A stretch of DNA of 64,000 nt from Paenibacillus tritici (GCF_013204885.1 NZ_JABMKX010000023.1:1-64000), one strand, 5' to 3'; counted from the first letter of the stretch, positions 28,084 through 37,834 are shown. Notes: a model not told the origin generated them from the letters alone. A program made the numbers and translations.

Positions 28084-29493
28084 TCAGCGAATCTCTCCTC
28101 TGGAAGCAATCAGCTTCTGATACCAATAGAAGCTGTTCTTCCGTACACGGCGGAGCTCCTTCAGATCGAATTCTTCGCGGTCCACATAGATGAAGCCGTA
28201 CCTTTTACTGGAGCCCTGATGCGTGCTGACCAGATCAATCGCTGACCACGGACAGAATCCGAACACCTCTACACCGTCTGTCAGTGCGAGCTGGATCTGC
28301 TCGATATGCTTGCGGAAGAAGTCCATCCGGTATTCATCATTTACCGTTCCATCGTCTTCAAGCTTGTCGAACGCACCCAACCCGTTCTCCGTGACAATCA
28401 GCGGCAGATGATAACGGGAATAGATCTGGCGGAGCGTCGTTCTGAAGCCGACAGGATCAATCTCCCAGCCGAACTCTGTAGTCTGCAGATTAGGGTTCAC
28501 AGACCCCCTGTAGGCTCCCGGTTCTCCGACGATTTCGTGTTGATCGCCCGTGTGAGAGTAATCATTGCCGTCATTTTTACTCTCGCCTACCGTCTGGGAG
28601 GTGTAATAATTGAAGGCAATGAAATCAGGGTGACCTTGTCCGAGGATCTCCATATCTCCTTCCTCAATGACAGGCTGATATCCTTTCTCCACCAGATAGC
28701 TCCAGGCGATATGATTATAACGTCCATAGACCGCCATATCTAAATACAGCCAATTGCGGATGGCGGCATAATTATCTGCGGCCAGCATATCCTCCGGCTT
28801 GGAGCTGGCCGGGTAGATGACCCCGATGTTGGGGGCGGGACCGATTTTGGCGTCCGGGAGCATCTGATGACATAACACCATCGCTTTCGCCTGGGCCAGG
28901 AGCATATGGTGATTCTGCTGGTACAGCTCTTTTTGCGGGTCGGTCATGTTCTCATTCAAGGTTCCAATGGACCCCGGATGCAGAATAAGCATATTCTGTT
29001 CATTGATGGTCAGCCACCATTTCACGCGGTCCCCGTAATTCTCATACAGCGTCTTGGCATATTGCTCAAAAGCATCAATAGTAGCCCGATTCGACCAGCC
29101 TCCCCGCTCTTCCAGCGCATAGGGCAGATCAAAGTGGTACATGGTTACGATGGGTTCAATCCCATACTTAAGCAGCTCGTCGATCAGCAGGCTGTAGAAT
29201 TCAAGACCCTTCGGATTGACGGCTCCGTCCCCTTGCGGATAGATCCGGCTCCAGGCAATGGAGAAGCGGTAAGCCTTGAAGCCCATTTCCGCCATCAGAG
29301 CTACGTCCTCTTTATACATATGGTAGTGGTCACTGGCAACCTTGAAGTCAGTCACCCCTTCCACATGGTTGGCCAGATCAATCACGGAAGGCCCTTTGCC
29401 GTCTTCATCCCAGGCTCCCTCCAGCTGATAGGCCGAAGTAGAGCCCCCCCACAAGAAATCCTCCGGAAAAGCGTTAAGTTGTTTATGCAGCAT
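28084..29493 (-). CDS. 6-phospho-beta-glucosidase (glycoside hydrolase family 1)
   Basis: A 469-residue cytoplasmic GH1 enzyme that hydrolyses phosphorylated aryl-beta-glucosides or cellobiose delivered by the PTS. N-terminal GH1 signature FLWGGSTSAYQLEGAW at residues 13-28. The acid/base glutamate is Glu165 in LTINEQN (canonical TxNEP, with the proline replaced), and the nucleophile lies in VTENGLG near 367. The phosphate-binding C-terminal segment STHQGSSKRYGFIYVD fits phospho-glucosidases. ATG follows AGAGGAGG, 22 bases after the stop of bglP, so it is the last gene of the operon under LicT control. Confidence 0.9.
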   Translation of the reverse strand: MLHKQLNAFPEDFLWGGSTSAYQLEGAWDEDGKGPSVIDLANHVEGVTDFKVASDHYHMYKEDVALMAEMGFKAYRFSIAWSRIYPQGDGAVNPKGLEFYSLLIDELLKYGIEPIVTMYHFDLPYALEERGGWSNRATIDAFEQYAKTLYENYGDRVKWWLTINEQNMLILHPGSIGTLNENMTDPQKELYQQNHHMLLAQAKAMVLCHQMLPDAKIGPAPNIGVIYPASSKPEDMLAADNYAAIRNWLYLDMAVYGRYNHIAWSYLVEKGYQPVIEEGDMEILGQGHPDFIAFNYYTSQTVGESKNDGNDYSHTGDQHEIVGEPGAYRGSVNPNLQTTEFGWEIDPVGFRTTLRQIYSRYHLPLIVTENGLGAFDKLEDDGTVNDEYRMDFFRKHIEQIQLALTDGVEVFGFCPWSAIDLVSTHQGSSKRYGFIYVDREEFDLKELRRVRKNSFYWYQKLIASRGEIR

Positions 29494-29515
29494 ATCGTTT
29501 CCTCCTCTGTATTGT

Positions 29516-31402
29516 TTAATCCACCAGGGTCAAAATAACATCGTTCTTCTCTACCTGCTTCTGGCTGGTCTCAAAGACCTCAACCTCTTTGGGAGTCAGC
29601 GTTACAATGACCGGTGTAATTGTCTGATAACCGGCTGCCTTAATCTGCTCCAGGTCGAACCGGATGAGCAGATCCCCCTGTGACACCAGGTCTCCTTCCT
29701 TGACCATAGGCGTGAAGTGCTTGCCTTTCAGGCCCACGGTATTAATTCCGATATGAATCAACAGTTCGGTTCCTGCTGCGGAAGTAATACCGATCGCATG
29801 ACCCGTCGGGAAGATAGAAGTCACTGTACCGTCCACGGGAGCAACCACTTCTCCGATGACAGGATCAATTGCAAGCCCTCTGCCCATCGCCCCGGAAGAG
29901 AAGGCCTCATCAGGAACACTGCTTAGCGGGAAGGCGGCACCGGACAGCGGACTGAAAATATGCTCTTTCCTAAGGTCTGCCACCAGCGCTGATGGCTTGT
30001 CCGGCAGTACGGGGTCAACTATGGGTTGGGGCACCGTTTCCGGAGCAGAACCTTCATTCTTCGCTTTGCTCTCATACCCGAACAGCAAGGTCAGCAGCAA
30101 GCCTGTACCCAGGGAGACCACCATGGAGATAATGAAGATGGACATCGGCTGCTCGACAGGAATGGAGAATATATTATGGAACACATAAGCCGTATACAGG
30201 ACGCCGAAATGACCATTGATGGCTCCCCCCAGCGCCCCGGCAATAATAACGATCGGGATCACCCGCTTATAGCGGAGGATCAGGCCGTATACGATCGGCT
30301 CGCTGACTCCGGCCAGCAGTCCGGTGATTCCCGAAGAAGCGGCGATACTCCGCAGGGAACGGTCTTTCTTGGCCTTCAGGAAGATCCCAAAAGCTACACC
30401 AATCTGGGCAAACACCGCAGCCGAAGCCATCGCCTCAATCGGATCACCGCCATTTGCTATATTCTGCAGGGTGATCGGAGTGAATCCCCAGTGAAGTCCT
30501 AGCACGACCATGAACGTCATCCCCCCGCCCAGCACAATGCCTGACAGTATACCGCTGACGCCAATCAGCCAGGTCACACCGGATGCGATCCAGTCTCCGA
30601 CACTGGTGCCGAATGGACCGAAGGCCATCACAGACAGCGGAACCATAATCATCAGCGAGAGCATCGGAACCATGAAGATCTGCAGATCTTTGAGGATGAT
30701 CTTCTTCAACAGCTTGTCCAGCAGTGCATAGATGCTAATGGCAATGAAGATCGGGAATACACTGGAGGCATAACTGACCATGACAACCGGAATACCTAAG
30801 AAGGAGCGTGCGGTATCCCCTTCAAGCATCCCCGTAAAGTTCGGTTCCATCAGCGCCGCACCTATAGCTCCCGCTACATAAGGATTAGCTTTTAATTTGA
30901 TACCCAGCGTGATCCCCAGGAATATCGGCAGGAAATAGAATACTGCATTGCCTGCTGCGGACAGGATCAGATAGGTATCGCTTGAATCGGACATCCAGCC
31001 CAGCAGCGTAAGCACGGTCAGCAGCGCCTTGAGCATCCCTGATCCTGCCATGACGGGAATCAGCGGGGAGAAGCTCCCGGAGATGATCTCGAACACCTTG
31101 GATACGGCAGAGGTCTTCTGGCCGGAATTCTTATCGTCTGTGGAGGTGCCGGACAGGAAGCTGGTGTTCTTGACAATCTCGGCATATACATTCGCGACAT
31201 TGCTGCCGACGACAACCTGGAATTGCCCCCCGCTCTCCACCACCGTAATTACACCTTCATGCTTCTCCAGCGCTTCCCTCTGCGCCTTCTTGTTATCCTT
31301 GAGGCTGAATCTCAGCCGGGTGGCACAATGGACAAGATCGTTGATATTCTCTTCCCCGCCAACAAGCCGGATGATGTCTTCGGACATTTTTTGGTTATCC
31401 AT
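29516..31402 (-). CDS. bglP: PTS beta-glucoside transporter subunit EIIBCA
   Basis: A 628-residue fused permease in the order B-C-A. The EIIB domain (residues 1-90) carries the phospho-cysteine in LVHCATRLRFSLKD near residue 24. The EIIC domain (about 105-460) has ten or so membrane segments with GGxG-type loops (AGVSEPIVYGLILRYKR). The EIIA domain (about 490-628) carries the phospho-histidine in LLIHIGINTVGLKGKHF. Start ATG 31402 (Met-Asp-Asn-Gln) has AAAGGAG upstream. It imports and phosphorylates beta-glucosides, handing them to the GH1 enzyme. Expression is controlled by the RAT/terminator leader just upstream. Confidence 0.93.
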   Translation of the reverse strand: MDNQKMSEDIIRLVGGEENINDLVHCATRLRFSLKDNKKAQREALEKHEGVITVVESGGQFQVVVGSNVANVYAEIVKNTSFLSGTSTDDKNSGQKTSAVSKVFEIISGSFSPLIPVMAGSGMLKALLTVLTLLGWMSDSSDTYLILSAAGNAVFYFLPIFLGITLGIKLKANPYVAGAIGAALMEPNFTGMLEGDTARSFLGIPVVMVSYASSVFPIFIAISIYALLDKLLKKIILKDLQIFMVPMLSLMIMVPLSVMAFGPFGTSVGDWIASGVTWLIGVSGILSGIVLGGGMTFMVVLGLHWGFTPITLQNIANGGDPIEAMASAAVFAQIGVAFGIFLKAKKDRSLRSIAASSGITGLLAGVSEPIVYGLILRYKRVIPIVIIAGALGGAINGHFGVLYTAYVFHNIFSIPVEQPMSIFIISMVVSLGTGLLLTLLFGYESKAKNEGSAPETVPQPIVDPVLPDKPSALVADLRKEHIFSPLSGAAFPLSSVPDEAFSSGAMGRGLAIDPVIGEVVAPVDGTVTSIFPTGHAIGITSAAGTELLIHIGINTVGLKGKHFTPMVKEGDLVSQGDLLIRFDLEQIKAAGYQTITPVIVTLTPKEVEVFETSQKQVEKNDVILTLVD

Positions 31403-31441
31403 GCTGATTCTCCTTTGCTTTACAGCCAAAAAATGGGCATA

Positions 31442-31500
31442 AAAAAAACCTAAACGAAGATTGTGAGATCACACAAGGGTGATCCACATCTCGTTTAGGT
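31442..31500 (-). terminator. Leader terminator of the bglP operon
   Basis: CCTAAACGA near 31450 pairs with TCGTTTAGG ending at 31500. A further inner stem is formed by GATCAC/GTGATC, and eight T residues follow on minus. It overlaps the 5' part of the RAT stem, the arrangement of LicT/BglG-controlled leaders. Confidence 0.88.
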
Positions 31501-31527
31501 ATCGCCTGCTTTGGCAGTAACAATCCT
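31499..31527 (-). promoter_or_regulatory. RAT (ribonucleic antiterminator) for LicT
   Basis: The minus-strand sequence begins GGATTGTTACTG, continues through a CAAAG loop into GCAGGC and ends GATACC, matching the 29-nt LicT/SacY-type RAT. Its end overlaps the terminator stem by two bases, so binding of LicT would block termination. Confidence 0.88.
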
Positions 31528-31548
31528 TAGATTTAAGTTGTGACTCCA

Positions 31549-31576
31549 ATATAGCGGATTAAGTAATCGTTTGCAA
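31549..31576 (-). promoter_or_regulatory. Promoter of the bglP operon with overlapping cre-like site
   Basis: On minus, TTGCAA (31571-31576) and TATATT (31549-31554) are 16 bases apart, a sigma-A type promoter placed to start just before the RAT. TGCAAACGATTACT (31562-31575) matches the cre consensus at 12 of 14 positions and covers the -35 box, suggesting CcpA repression. Confidence 0.65.
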
Positions 31577-31598
31577 GCACTTTTACCTTTCCTTTTTC

Positions 31599-32453
31599 TT
31601 ACACCGGATTCATATCCCGAGTAGTTACCCGCTGAATATGGATCGTAAGATAGACCTTCTCGTCAATCGACATGGCATTGCCGTATTCCTGTTCCAGGTA
31701 CTGATTGATCTTGCGGGTACACTCAAAAGCCTTGGGAAATTTCTCCTTAATCTGATCGTACAGGAAGTTGTCGCCTGAAGCTGACCGCTCCTGTTCCCCG
31801 CTGATCATCCGCTGGAGAAAATACTGGAGATGGGTAAGGAACCTGGAGTAGTTGAACGAATTCTCATTGAGCTTCACCTGATATTCGTCCGTCAGAATGC
31901 TGAAGATCTCGCTCATCGCCCTGGTGACCTCTACCGTACGCTGCATCTCCTGTCCACCCTGACGGGCATTGACGAAATGCATCGCAATAAAGCTGGCTTC
32001 ATCCTGATCCATATCGAGCCCGAAATGCTTGTGGATCAGACTCAGGGCATGTACACCAATGGAGAACTCCTTGGGATAGAATTTCTTGATCTGCCAGAAC
32101 AATGCATTCTTCAGATTCATCGACTTCCTGTAGCGGGCAATGGCGAAATGAATATGATCAATTAACGTGATATAAATATTGTCGTTGAAGATGTCGCCCA
32201 TTTCTGCTTTGGCATAGCCTATAATTTCATCGGCCAGTGAGAAATACTCAGCAGAAGTCTCTCCAATCAAATCAATTAATTTACGCGGGACTTTATCGGG
32301 CTTCAGCATGAATGTCTTCTCTATTCTGTCCTCTTCCACCCTTTGCCCAGCCTTCTTCTTGTAGCCTAACCCGTTCCCAATGACAACATATTCATGCCCG
32401 ACCTGGTCCTCCGCGCGAATCACGTTGTTATTGAAAATTTGCCGGATAATCAT
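31599..32453 (-). CDS. licT: Transcriptional antiterminator LicT/BglG family
   Basis: A 284-residue RNA-binding antiterminator. The RNA-binding domain (residues 1-56) has the hallmark IRQIFNNNVIRAED and GNGLGYKKKAGQ. Two PTS regulation domains follow with the regulatory histidines in LIDHIHFAIAR (about 98), LIHKHFGLDMDQDEASFIAMHFVNA (about 145-165) and TIHIQR near the end. Phosphorylation by the PTS would tune activity. It lies directly upstream of bglP on the same strand and should bind the RAT at 31499-31527. A Shine-Dalgarno AGGTG precedes the ATG. Confidence 0.92.
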   Translation of the reverse strand: MIIRQIFNNNVIRAEDQVGHEYVVIGNGLGYKKKAGQRVEEDRIEKTFMLKPDKVPRKLIDLIGETSAEYFSLADEIIGYAKAEMGDIFNDNIYITLIDHIHFAIARYRKSMNLKNALFWQIKKFYPKEFSIGVHALSLIHKHFGLDMDQDEASFIAMHFVNARQGGQEMQRTVEVTRAMSEIFSILTDEYQVKLNENSFNYSRFLTHLQYFLQRMISGEQERSASGDNFLYDQIKEKFPKAFECTRKINQYLEQEYGNAMSIDEKVYLTIHIQRVTTRDMNPV

Positions 32454-32543
32454 GCCTTCACCTCTATCTGTAGACTCCCTAAAAATATATCCTAAGATAA
32501 CACAGCAGTGTGAACAAAGACAAGGGGTGACGGCTGCAGGAAG

Positions 32544-32568
32544 AGGCCCGCGAATCTCCCGCGGGCCT
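32544..32568. other. Third copy of the AGGCCCGCG hairpin
   Basis: AGGCCCGCG/CGCGGGCCT around a seven-base loop. It lies between two divergent genes (licT and lysE), so a terminator role is not obvious. Its sequence is shared with the hairpins at 19104 and 25931. Confidence 0.55.
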
Positions 32569-32630
32569 GCTTCTGGTTGTCCTATTCCTGCCTTCAGATG
32601 AATAAGATATCTAAAAAGGAGGAGGACAAC

Positions 32631-33263
32631 ATTAACATATTCCTAAGCTATATGGTTCTGGGGTTATCCCTGTCGGCACCGATCGGCCCCATTAATGCAG
32701 CGCAGCTGGACAAGGGTCTGCGCGGAGGCTTCATGCACGCCTGGGTGGTCGGCCTGGGGGCCATTGCCGCCGATGTCATCTACATGCTGCTGGTCTATCT
32801 GGGCATGATTCATCTCCTGGACGCTCCATTCGTCAAAGCCTTCCTGTGGCTGTTCGGCTTCTTCGTCCTGGTCTATACCGGGGTGGAGAGCATTAAGCAT
32901 TCAGGTGAGCTGTCGGCCGCAGACATGAGGGGCAGTGAGGCCTCCCTGTCCAAATCCTTCACGGCCGGGTTCCTGATGTCCCTGTTCAACCCTCTGTCCA
33001 TCCTGTTCTGGCTGGGAATCTACGGCTCTATCTTAGCCAAGGCTGTCAATGATTATCCGATGCAGCAGTTACTGATTTACAGCGGCGCCATCGTCCTTGG
33101 GATACTGCTCTGGGATGTCACCATGGCCGCAGCCTCCAGCATTTTCCGCAGATTCCTGACGATCCGGGTACTGCGGGCCATCTCCGTTTGCTCCGGCCTG
33201 TCGCTGGTCGGCTTCGGCTTCTATTTCGGCATCCAGGCTGCCCGGCTGCTGTTCTTCCATTAG
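32631..33263 (+). CDS. LysE family amino acid exporter, apparent ATT start
   Basis: A membrane protein of about 210 residues with six hydrophobic segments and the LysE-family start LSLSAPIGPINAAQLDKGLRGG. These proteins export amino acids or related metabolites. The open frame extends up to 32577, but the only strong ribosome binding site (AAGGAGGAGG) ends eight bases before ATT at 32631, giving (Ile/Met)-Asn-Ile-Phe-Leu-Ser, the expected N-terminus of this family. The in-frame ATG at 32598 precedes that site and has none of its own; the ATG at 32652 would remove part of the first helix. The stop overlaps the convergent permease stop by four bases. Confidence 0.82.
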   Translation: MNIFLSYMVLGLSLSAPIGPINAAQLDKGLRGGFMHAWVVGLGAIAADVIYMLLVYLGMIHLLDAPFVKAFLWLFGFFVLVYTGVESIKHSGELSAADMRGSEASLSKSFTAGFLMSLFNPLSILFWLGIYGSILAKAVNDYPMQQLLIYSGAIVLGILLWDVTMAAASSIFRRFLTIRVLRAISVCSGLSLVGFGFYFGIQAARLLFFH

Positions 33264-34696
33264 ATCTTGTTCTTCCGCAGCCGGATGCCCTTAATCCGGA
33301 AGCCCGGACCCCCGTGCAGAGAATGGTATTGTCCCTCCTCTGCTTCCGGCTTGTCTTCCTTAGCTGAAGCAGCACTCTTGTTGCGGAAATGCTGCACGAT
33401 CCAGTCCCCAAGCGCAATCAGCGATACAATCAGCAGACTGATATAGAAGCCCGGACGGCTGAGTGCATGGAACAGAGTGCCTGATACAGCAGCCATAATC
33501 AGCACCAGCCCCGTCCAGCGCTTCACTCCTCCCAGAAGACTGGGCTTAAGCAGCTTGCCCGCAGAGAGCAGGATGAACGACCAGTTATAGAGGATCATCA
33601 GTCCGGCAGCGGTGGTGATATATTCATACACCTTCCCCGGCAGCATCAGGGACATCACAATAGCACCTGTCAGACCGGCGGCAATCAGGCACAAGGCGAA
33701 GAACGGATACTTCTCCTTCCATTTCTTCGAGAACACCTTAGGCGCATCCCCCTCCTGCGCGAGAGTAAGCATCATCGAGGTGATCGCATACAGCGAGGCG
33801 GTCATCGTAGAGAAGCCTGCAATGATCAGTACTCCGTTGAACAGATGCGGCACGAAGGCCATATGGTCGCTGCGCAGGGCAAGTACGAACGGACTCTCCT
33901 TCGGATTAAAAGCGCTCAGCGGCACCATAATCACCGCCAGCCCAATTGACAGGATATACACTGACGCCAGTCCCACCAGCATCACCTTCCCCGCCTTCGG
34001 CGCCTCCTCCGGATTCTTAAGCCTGTAGGACATAATCCCAAGTACCTCTATGCCGCCATAGGCATAAAAAGCAAAAATAAACGCGGACCACAGCCCGATG
34101 CTTCCCGCTGGAAAGAGCGCCTTATAGCCCAGGGGCACCTTCGGTGTGAACGAAGCGCCGCCAATCCAGCCAGCCAGGAGCGCAGCAGCTATACCGAGGA
34201 ACATAAGAATAGCCGCCACTTTGATGATGGCGAGCAGATTCTCTACCCGGTCGAAGCCTTTATTGCCGAAGAACACAATCAGCAGGCTCACCGCCGCGAA
34301 TCCGGCAGCGAACACCCACATCGGTACAGCCGGGAACCAAAAACGCGAGAAAATGGATAGCGCGGTTAGCTGGCTGCCCATAATCAGCAGTTCCGAGAAC
34401 CAATATAACCAGCCGCTGCCGAAGCCGGCCCAGCTGCCGAATGCTTTTTGAGCATAGGAACGGAAGGATCCCTGCTCAGGATGCTCCGCCGTCATCCGGG
34501 CCAGCGCATCGAATACAACATAAGTCCCTACTGCCGCAAGCAGGTAGACGAGCAGCACCGCCGGACCCCCGATTGAGATCGCCAGACCTGAGCCGAGAAA
34601 ATACCCGGTCCCTATCGTCCCCGCAATGCCGAGCAAGCTCAGCTGCCACCATTTTAACTTCTTGTCTTTTTCAGTTGTACCGGAAGCTTGATTCAT
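33260..34696 (-). CDS. APC superfamily amino acid permease
   Basis: A 478-residue transporter with 12 predicted membrane segments. The first helix has the APC signature LSLLGIAGTIGTGYFLGSG near residues 22-40 and SIGGPAVLLVYLLAA follows, as in the amino acid transporter family of Bacilli (GabP/AnsP-like). Start is ATG 34696, after GTGAGG; a GTG five codons earlier is possible. The C-terminal 40 residues are charged and cytoplasmic. The substrate cannot be named. Confidence 0.85.
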   Translation of the reverse strand: MNQASGTTEKDKKLKWWQLSLLGIAGTIGTGYFLGSGLAISIGGPAVLLVYLLAAVGTYVVFDALARMTAEHPEQGSFRSYAQKAFGSWAGFGSGWLYWFSELLIMGSQLTALSIFSRFWFPAVPMWVFAAGFAAVSLLIVFFGNKGFDRVENLLAIIKVAAILMFLGIAAALLAGWIGGASFTPKVPLGYKALFPAGSIGLWSAFIFAFYAYGGIEVLGIMSYRLKNPEEAPKAGKVMLVGLASVYILSIGLAVIMVPLSAFNPKESPFVLALRSDHMAFVPHLFNGVLIIAGFSTMTASLYAITSMMLTLAQEGDAPKVFSKKWKEKYPFFALCLIAAGLTGAIVMSLMLPGKVYEYITTAAGLMILYNWSFILLSAGKLLKPSLLGGVKRWTGLVLIMAAVSGTLFHALSRPGFYISLLIVSLIALGDWIVQHFRNKSAASAKEDKPEAEEGQYHSLHGGPGFRIKGIRLRKNKI

Positions 34697-34720
34697 GAAT
34701 TCCGTCCTCACCGTCTTCAG

Positions 34721-34742
34721 AATTGGAGATTTCTCTCCAATT
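34721..34742 (-). promoter_or_regulatory. Palindrome upstream of the amino acid permease
   Basis: AATTGGAGA-TTTC-TCTCCAATT, a nine-base perfect inverted repeat 25 bases upstream of the ATG. It could be an operator or an RNA hairpin that hides the ribosome binding site. Confidence 0.5.
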
Positions 34743-34845
34743 GTAGAATTCCCGGTCCGTGCGGATTCATGAATTTTATTTTATTGATTATGGACTTGGA
34801 GCGGTGTTGAAGGTCCATTTCGTCTCATACGGAAAGTTGCTATAA

Positions 34846-35496
34846 TCAATTTTTTTCACGATTAGACGTGCTCCGCTGCTTGTTGAATAGTTCTCGGGTG
34901 CCAATCGTTAATCCCCCTGAGCTCTCAATTCCGTACGGATGCAGCCCCCAATGCTGGGTAGGCGATCCATTATTGCATTCCGCGAGAACGAGGGGCGCTC
35001 CATCCGGAGGAGAGGAGCCGGCATCCAGACAATGCGTCTGGGTGTGCAGCGTCCCGTCTGAGGCAAATACAAAGACCTGATTGCTTGCGTTGGTGCAAGC
35101 ATACTGGATCAGCTGCGCTCCTACCTCGCTGCTGCCGTTCATAACATCCGCGCACAGCCCGTTCGCCTGATTGATCAGCTGACCGCCCGGAGAGTTCCCA
35201 ATGCCGTACTCCTGAACAACCTGATTCCCTTTTACCATAATCTTGCTGGTTCCCGGACAATCGGAGCTAACAGTCAAACCGAGATAGGGTGCTGTTTTAA
35301 CTTTGCCGTTATAGATGGTGGTGGGTGCATAAATGGAAATTCTCGAATGAGGTTCATCGCCGCAACGGGTGTTCGTGTTGTTCCAGTCAAAATATTCTGT
35401 AAAAAGCTTAGTTCCAGTTCCTGATATTTCCAGACCCGGAGCAATCTGCACTTGACCGAGATCAAACGAAGTGCCAGCCGTAACATCTCTAACCAC
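34846..35496 (-). pseudogene. Ricin-type beta-trefoil lectin protein, probably 5'-truncated
   Basis: The open part encodes 216 residues from GTG 35496. Its C-terminal half is a ricin-B trefoil segment (QLINQANGLCADVMNG near 105; TQTHCLDAGSSPPDGAPL near 155; TQHWGLHPYGI). Coding-like sequence in the same frame continues upstream of the GTG (TGHTYQFHLKERSPSYYGVV) to about 35556, where it runs into a terminator hairpin and then a stop at 35596. No ribosome binding site, start or signal peptide is found, although such lectins are normally secreted. I read it as the 3' part of a larger gene cut off by rearrangement. An alternative is a short cytoplasmic protein from the GTG. Confidence 0.6.
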
Positions 35497-35557
35497 TACC
35501 CCATAATAACTGGGGGACCGTTCCTTCAGATGAAACTGATAGGTGTGGCCTGTAAAG

Positions 35558-35596
35558 ACCGCAAATCTCGCTTTAGCGAAGACTTTGCGGTTTTTT
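35558..35596 (+). terminator. Orphan terminator hairpin
   Basis: ACCGCAAA pairs with TTTGCGGT, enclosing TCGC..GCGA, followed by six T residues on plus. No plus-strand gene ends before it. It abuts the truncated lectin gene and probably marks a rearrangement junction. Downstream to 35731 is the leader of the next collagen gene. Confidence 0.65.
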
Positions 35597-35731
35597 CAAT
35601 ACATAACTCAAATATCAATCCTCGAAGCCCTCGTATTGCCGGGCACTTATTTCATTTCTATGGGCTACTTTACCCCCCGAATGATTAGCCCACACATATA
35701 CTGAACCATCCATCATTAAGGAGGGCTTTAT

Positions 35732-37834
35732 TTGTCCACGCCCAATATTCCTAATATCACTCCGTCAATCTCATTGACGCGGGATAACGTAATAAATCTG
35801 ATTTTCTCTTCTATCGCTATGGAAGAACTTGGTTTGGCGCACATTATTAATGCTGAGGGAGAAAAAATTCAGTTCGCCTTAGGCACACTGCCGGGATTAA
35901 GTGGTCCACCGGCCACCCTGGCACAGATTCTACAGGTGAATAGTAGTACGCAAGGCATGATGGAAAGCATCTTACGGCAGGAAATGATGCTGGGCTCGAA
36001 GCTCAAGACGGCTGCTGGCGTCCCCAGCTTGGCGGGCTCGACAGGTCCTGTCGGGCCGACTGGCGCTCCAAGTCCCGTCACCAGCGTCAACGGCCAGACT
36101 GGAGCTATTGTGCTGGACCCTGCTGACGTAGGGGCCCTGCCCAACAATGAAGAGCCTTCCAATTCCAATTTGAAGTCGTTTACCGCGGCCGGCGTCTACA
36201 GCTCTAACAACCCCTTTGGAGCAGTGTCCCCGGATAGCCCGCCAGTAGCGCATCCGTCGGTCTGGACCCTGTATGTGTCTCAGGTTGGACGTTACATTCA
36301 GCAGATATATATCTCCAACCCTGCCCTTTATTACCGCAGCAGTTCCGATGCCGGGGTTACCTGGACGCTCTGGCAGGAAATTGGGGAACGGGGTGCGACA
36401 GGAGCAACAGGCCCGAGCGGCGCTGGCGCTACCTGAGCTCCACAGGGTGCTCTCGGATCTACTGGGCCGACCGGCGTCACAGGACCCACGGGTATCAGAG
36501 GCATCTCAGGCGCTACCGGCATTACCGGGGTCACTGGCGTCACTGGTGTTACGGGCGTTACCGGCTACACCGGCCTCACGGGGCATACCGGACCAACCGG
36601 CGTTACAGGCTCTACCGGGCATACCGGTGTGACCGGCGTCATGGGGCACACCGGCGTGACGGGACATACCGGGCCTACTAGCGTGACCGGCGTCACCGGA
36701 CATACCGGGCCTACTGGCGCGACCGGCGTCGCTGGACATACCGGGTATACGGGCGTGACCGGCGTCACTGGACATACCGGGTATACCGGCGTGACTGGCG
36801 TCACGGGGCATACCGGGCATACCGGCATGACTGGCGTCCCGGGGCATACCGGGCATACCGGCATGACTGGCGTCACAGGGCCTGCCGGGTCTATCGGTAT
36901 TTCCGGCTTCACTGGCCTTACCGGACCTACCGGTGTTTCCGGCATCACCGGACATGCCGGGCCTACCGGCGTTTCCGGCTTCACTGGTCTAAATCGAGGC
37001 ATTACCGGTGTTACCGGTGCTACTGGCCACACTGGACCTAATGGCGTTACCGGTGTAACAAGCCTTACCCGAGGAACTACCGGCGTTACTGGCATCTCCG
37101 GACATACCGGACCTAACGGCATTACCGGCGTCACCGGTCTTACCCGAGGAACTACCGGCGTGACCGGCGTCACCGGACATACCGGGCCTACTGGCGTGAC
37201 CGGCGTCACCGGTTTTACCGGACCTACCGGCGTGGCCGGGGTTACGAGCCTTACCCGTGGACCTACCGGCGTCACCGGCGTCACCGGACATACAGGACCT
37301 ACCGGCGTCACCGGTGTCACGAGCCTTACCCGTGGAGCTACTGGTGTTACTGGCGTCACCGGACATACAGGACCTACCGGCGTTACCGGCCATACCGGTC
37401 CTGTAGGATTATCCAGCAAGTTTTTAAATGCCACTATCTCAAATGATGTAGTTCCTGTTATTCCAGGTAATTCCTTTATCCCTTTCGATTCATACATTCC
37501 ATTTAATCCAGATAACACTATATACCCGGTTCCTAATACAGGAATATTCGTTTTAACTGGCGGTCATATTTATCTGGTCATCTATTCCATAGGCTCCCGG
37601 CAAGATAAGTCCTTTCAGCTTGTGACAGGTATCGATCCGAACGATCCAGATACCTTGGTACCAGGAACTCTTACACTGGCCACAAACGGTTCAGATGCCA
37701 ATCACACTTCGTCCGCAGTTATTGATCTTAGCGCTGTACAAAGTTTAACAACACTGGCCGTCCAAAATGCCCAAGCTACTGAAGCTATTATCGATAATGA
37801 CCGATGTCAATTGACTATTGTGACTCTGAGATAA
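35732..37834 (+). pseudogene. Type A collagen-like gene interrupted by one TGA codon
   Basis: One reading frame of 700 sense codons from TTG 35732 (AAGGAGGG upstream) to TAA 37834 is interrupted only by TGA at 36434-36436. Order: type A N-terminus, linker, VNGQTGAIVLDPADVGALP, knob-like region, collagen beginning GERGATGATG, then the stop, then about 320 more codons of collagen and a C-terminal head (LTGGHIYLVIYSIGS; TIVTLR end) like those of the next three genes. The paralogue at 37959 has GGA Gly at the same place (GATGAPQG), so a single G-to-T change explains it. The collagen after the stop is unusual in GHTGYTG, GHTGHTG and GLTRGTTG units. A 234-residue product, readthrough or phase variation are possible. 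Confidence 0.85.
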
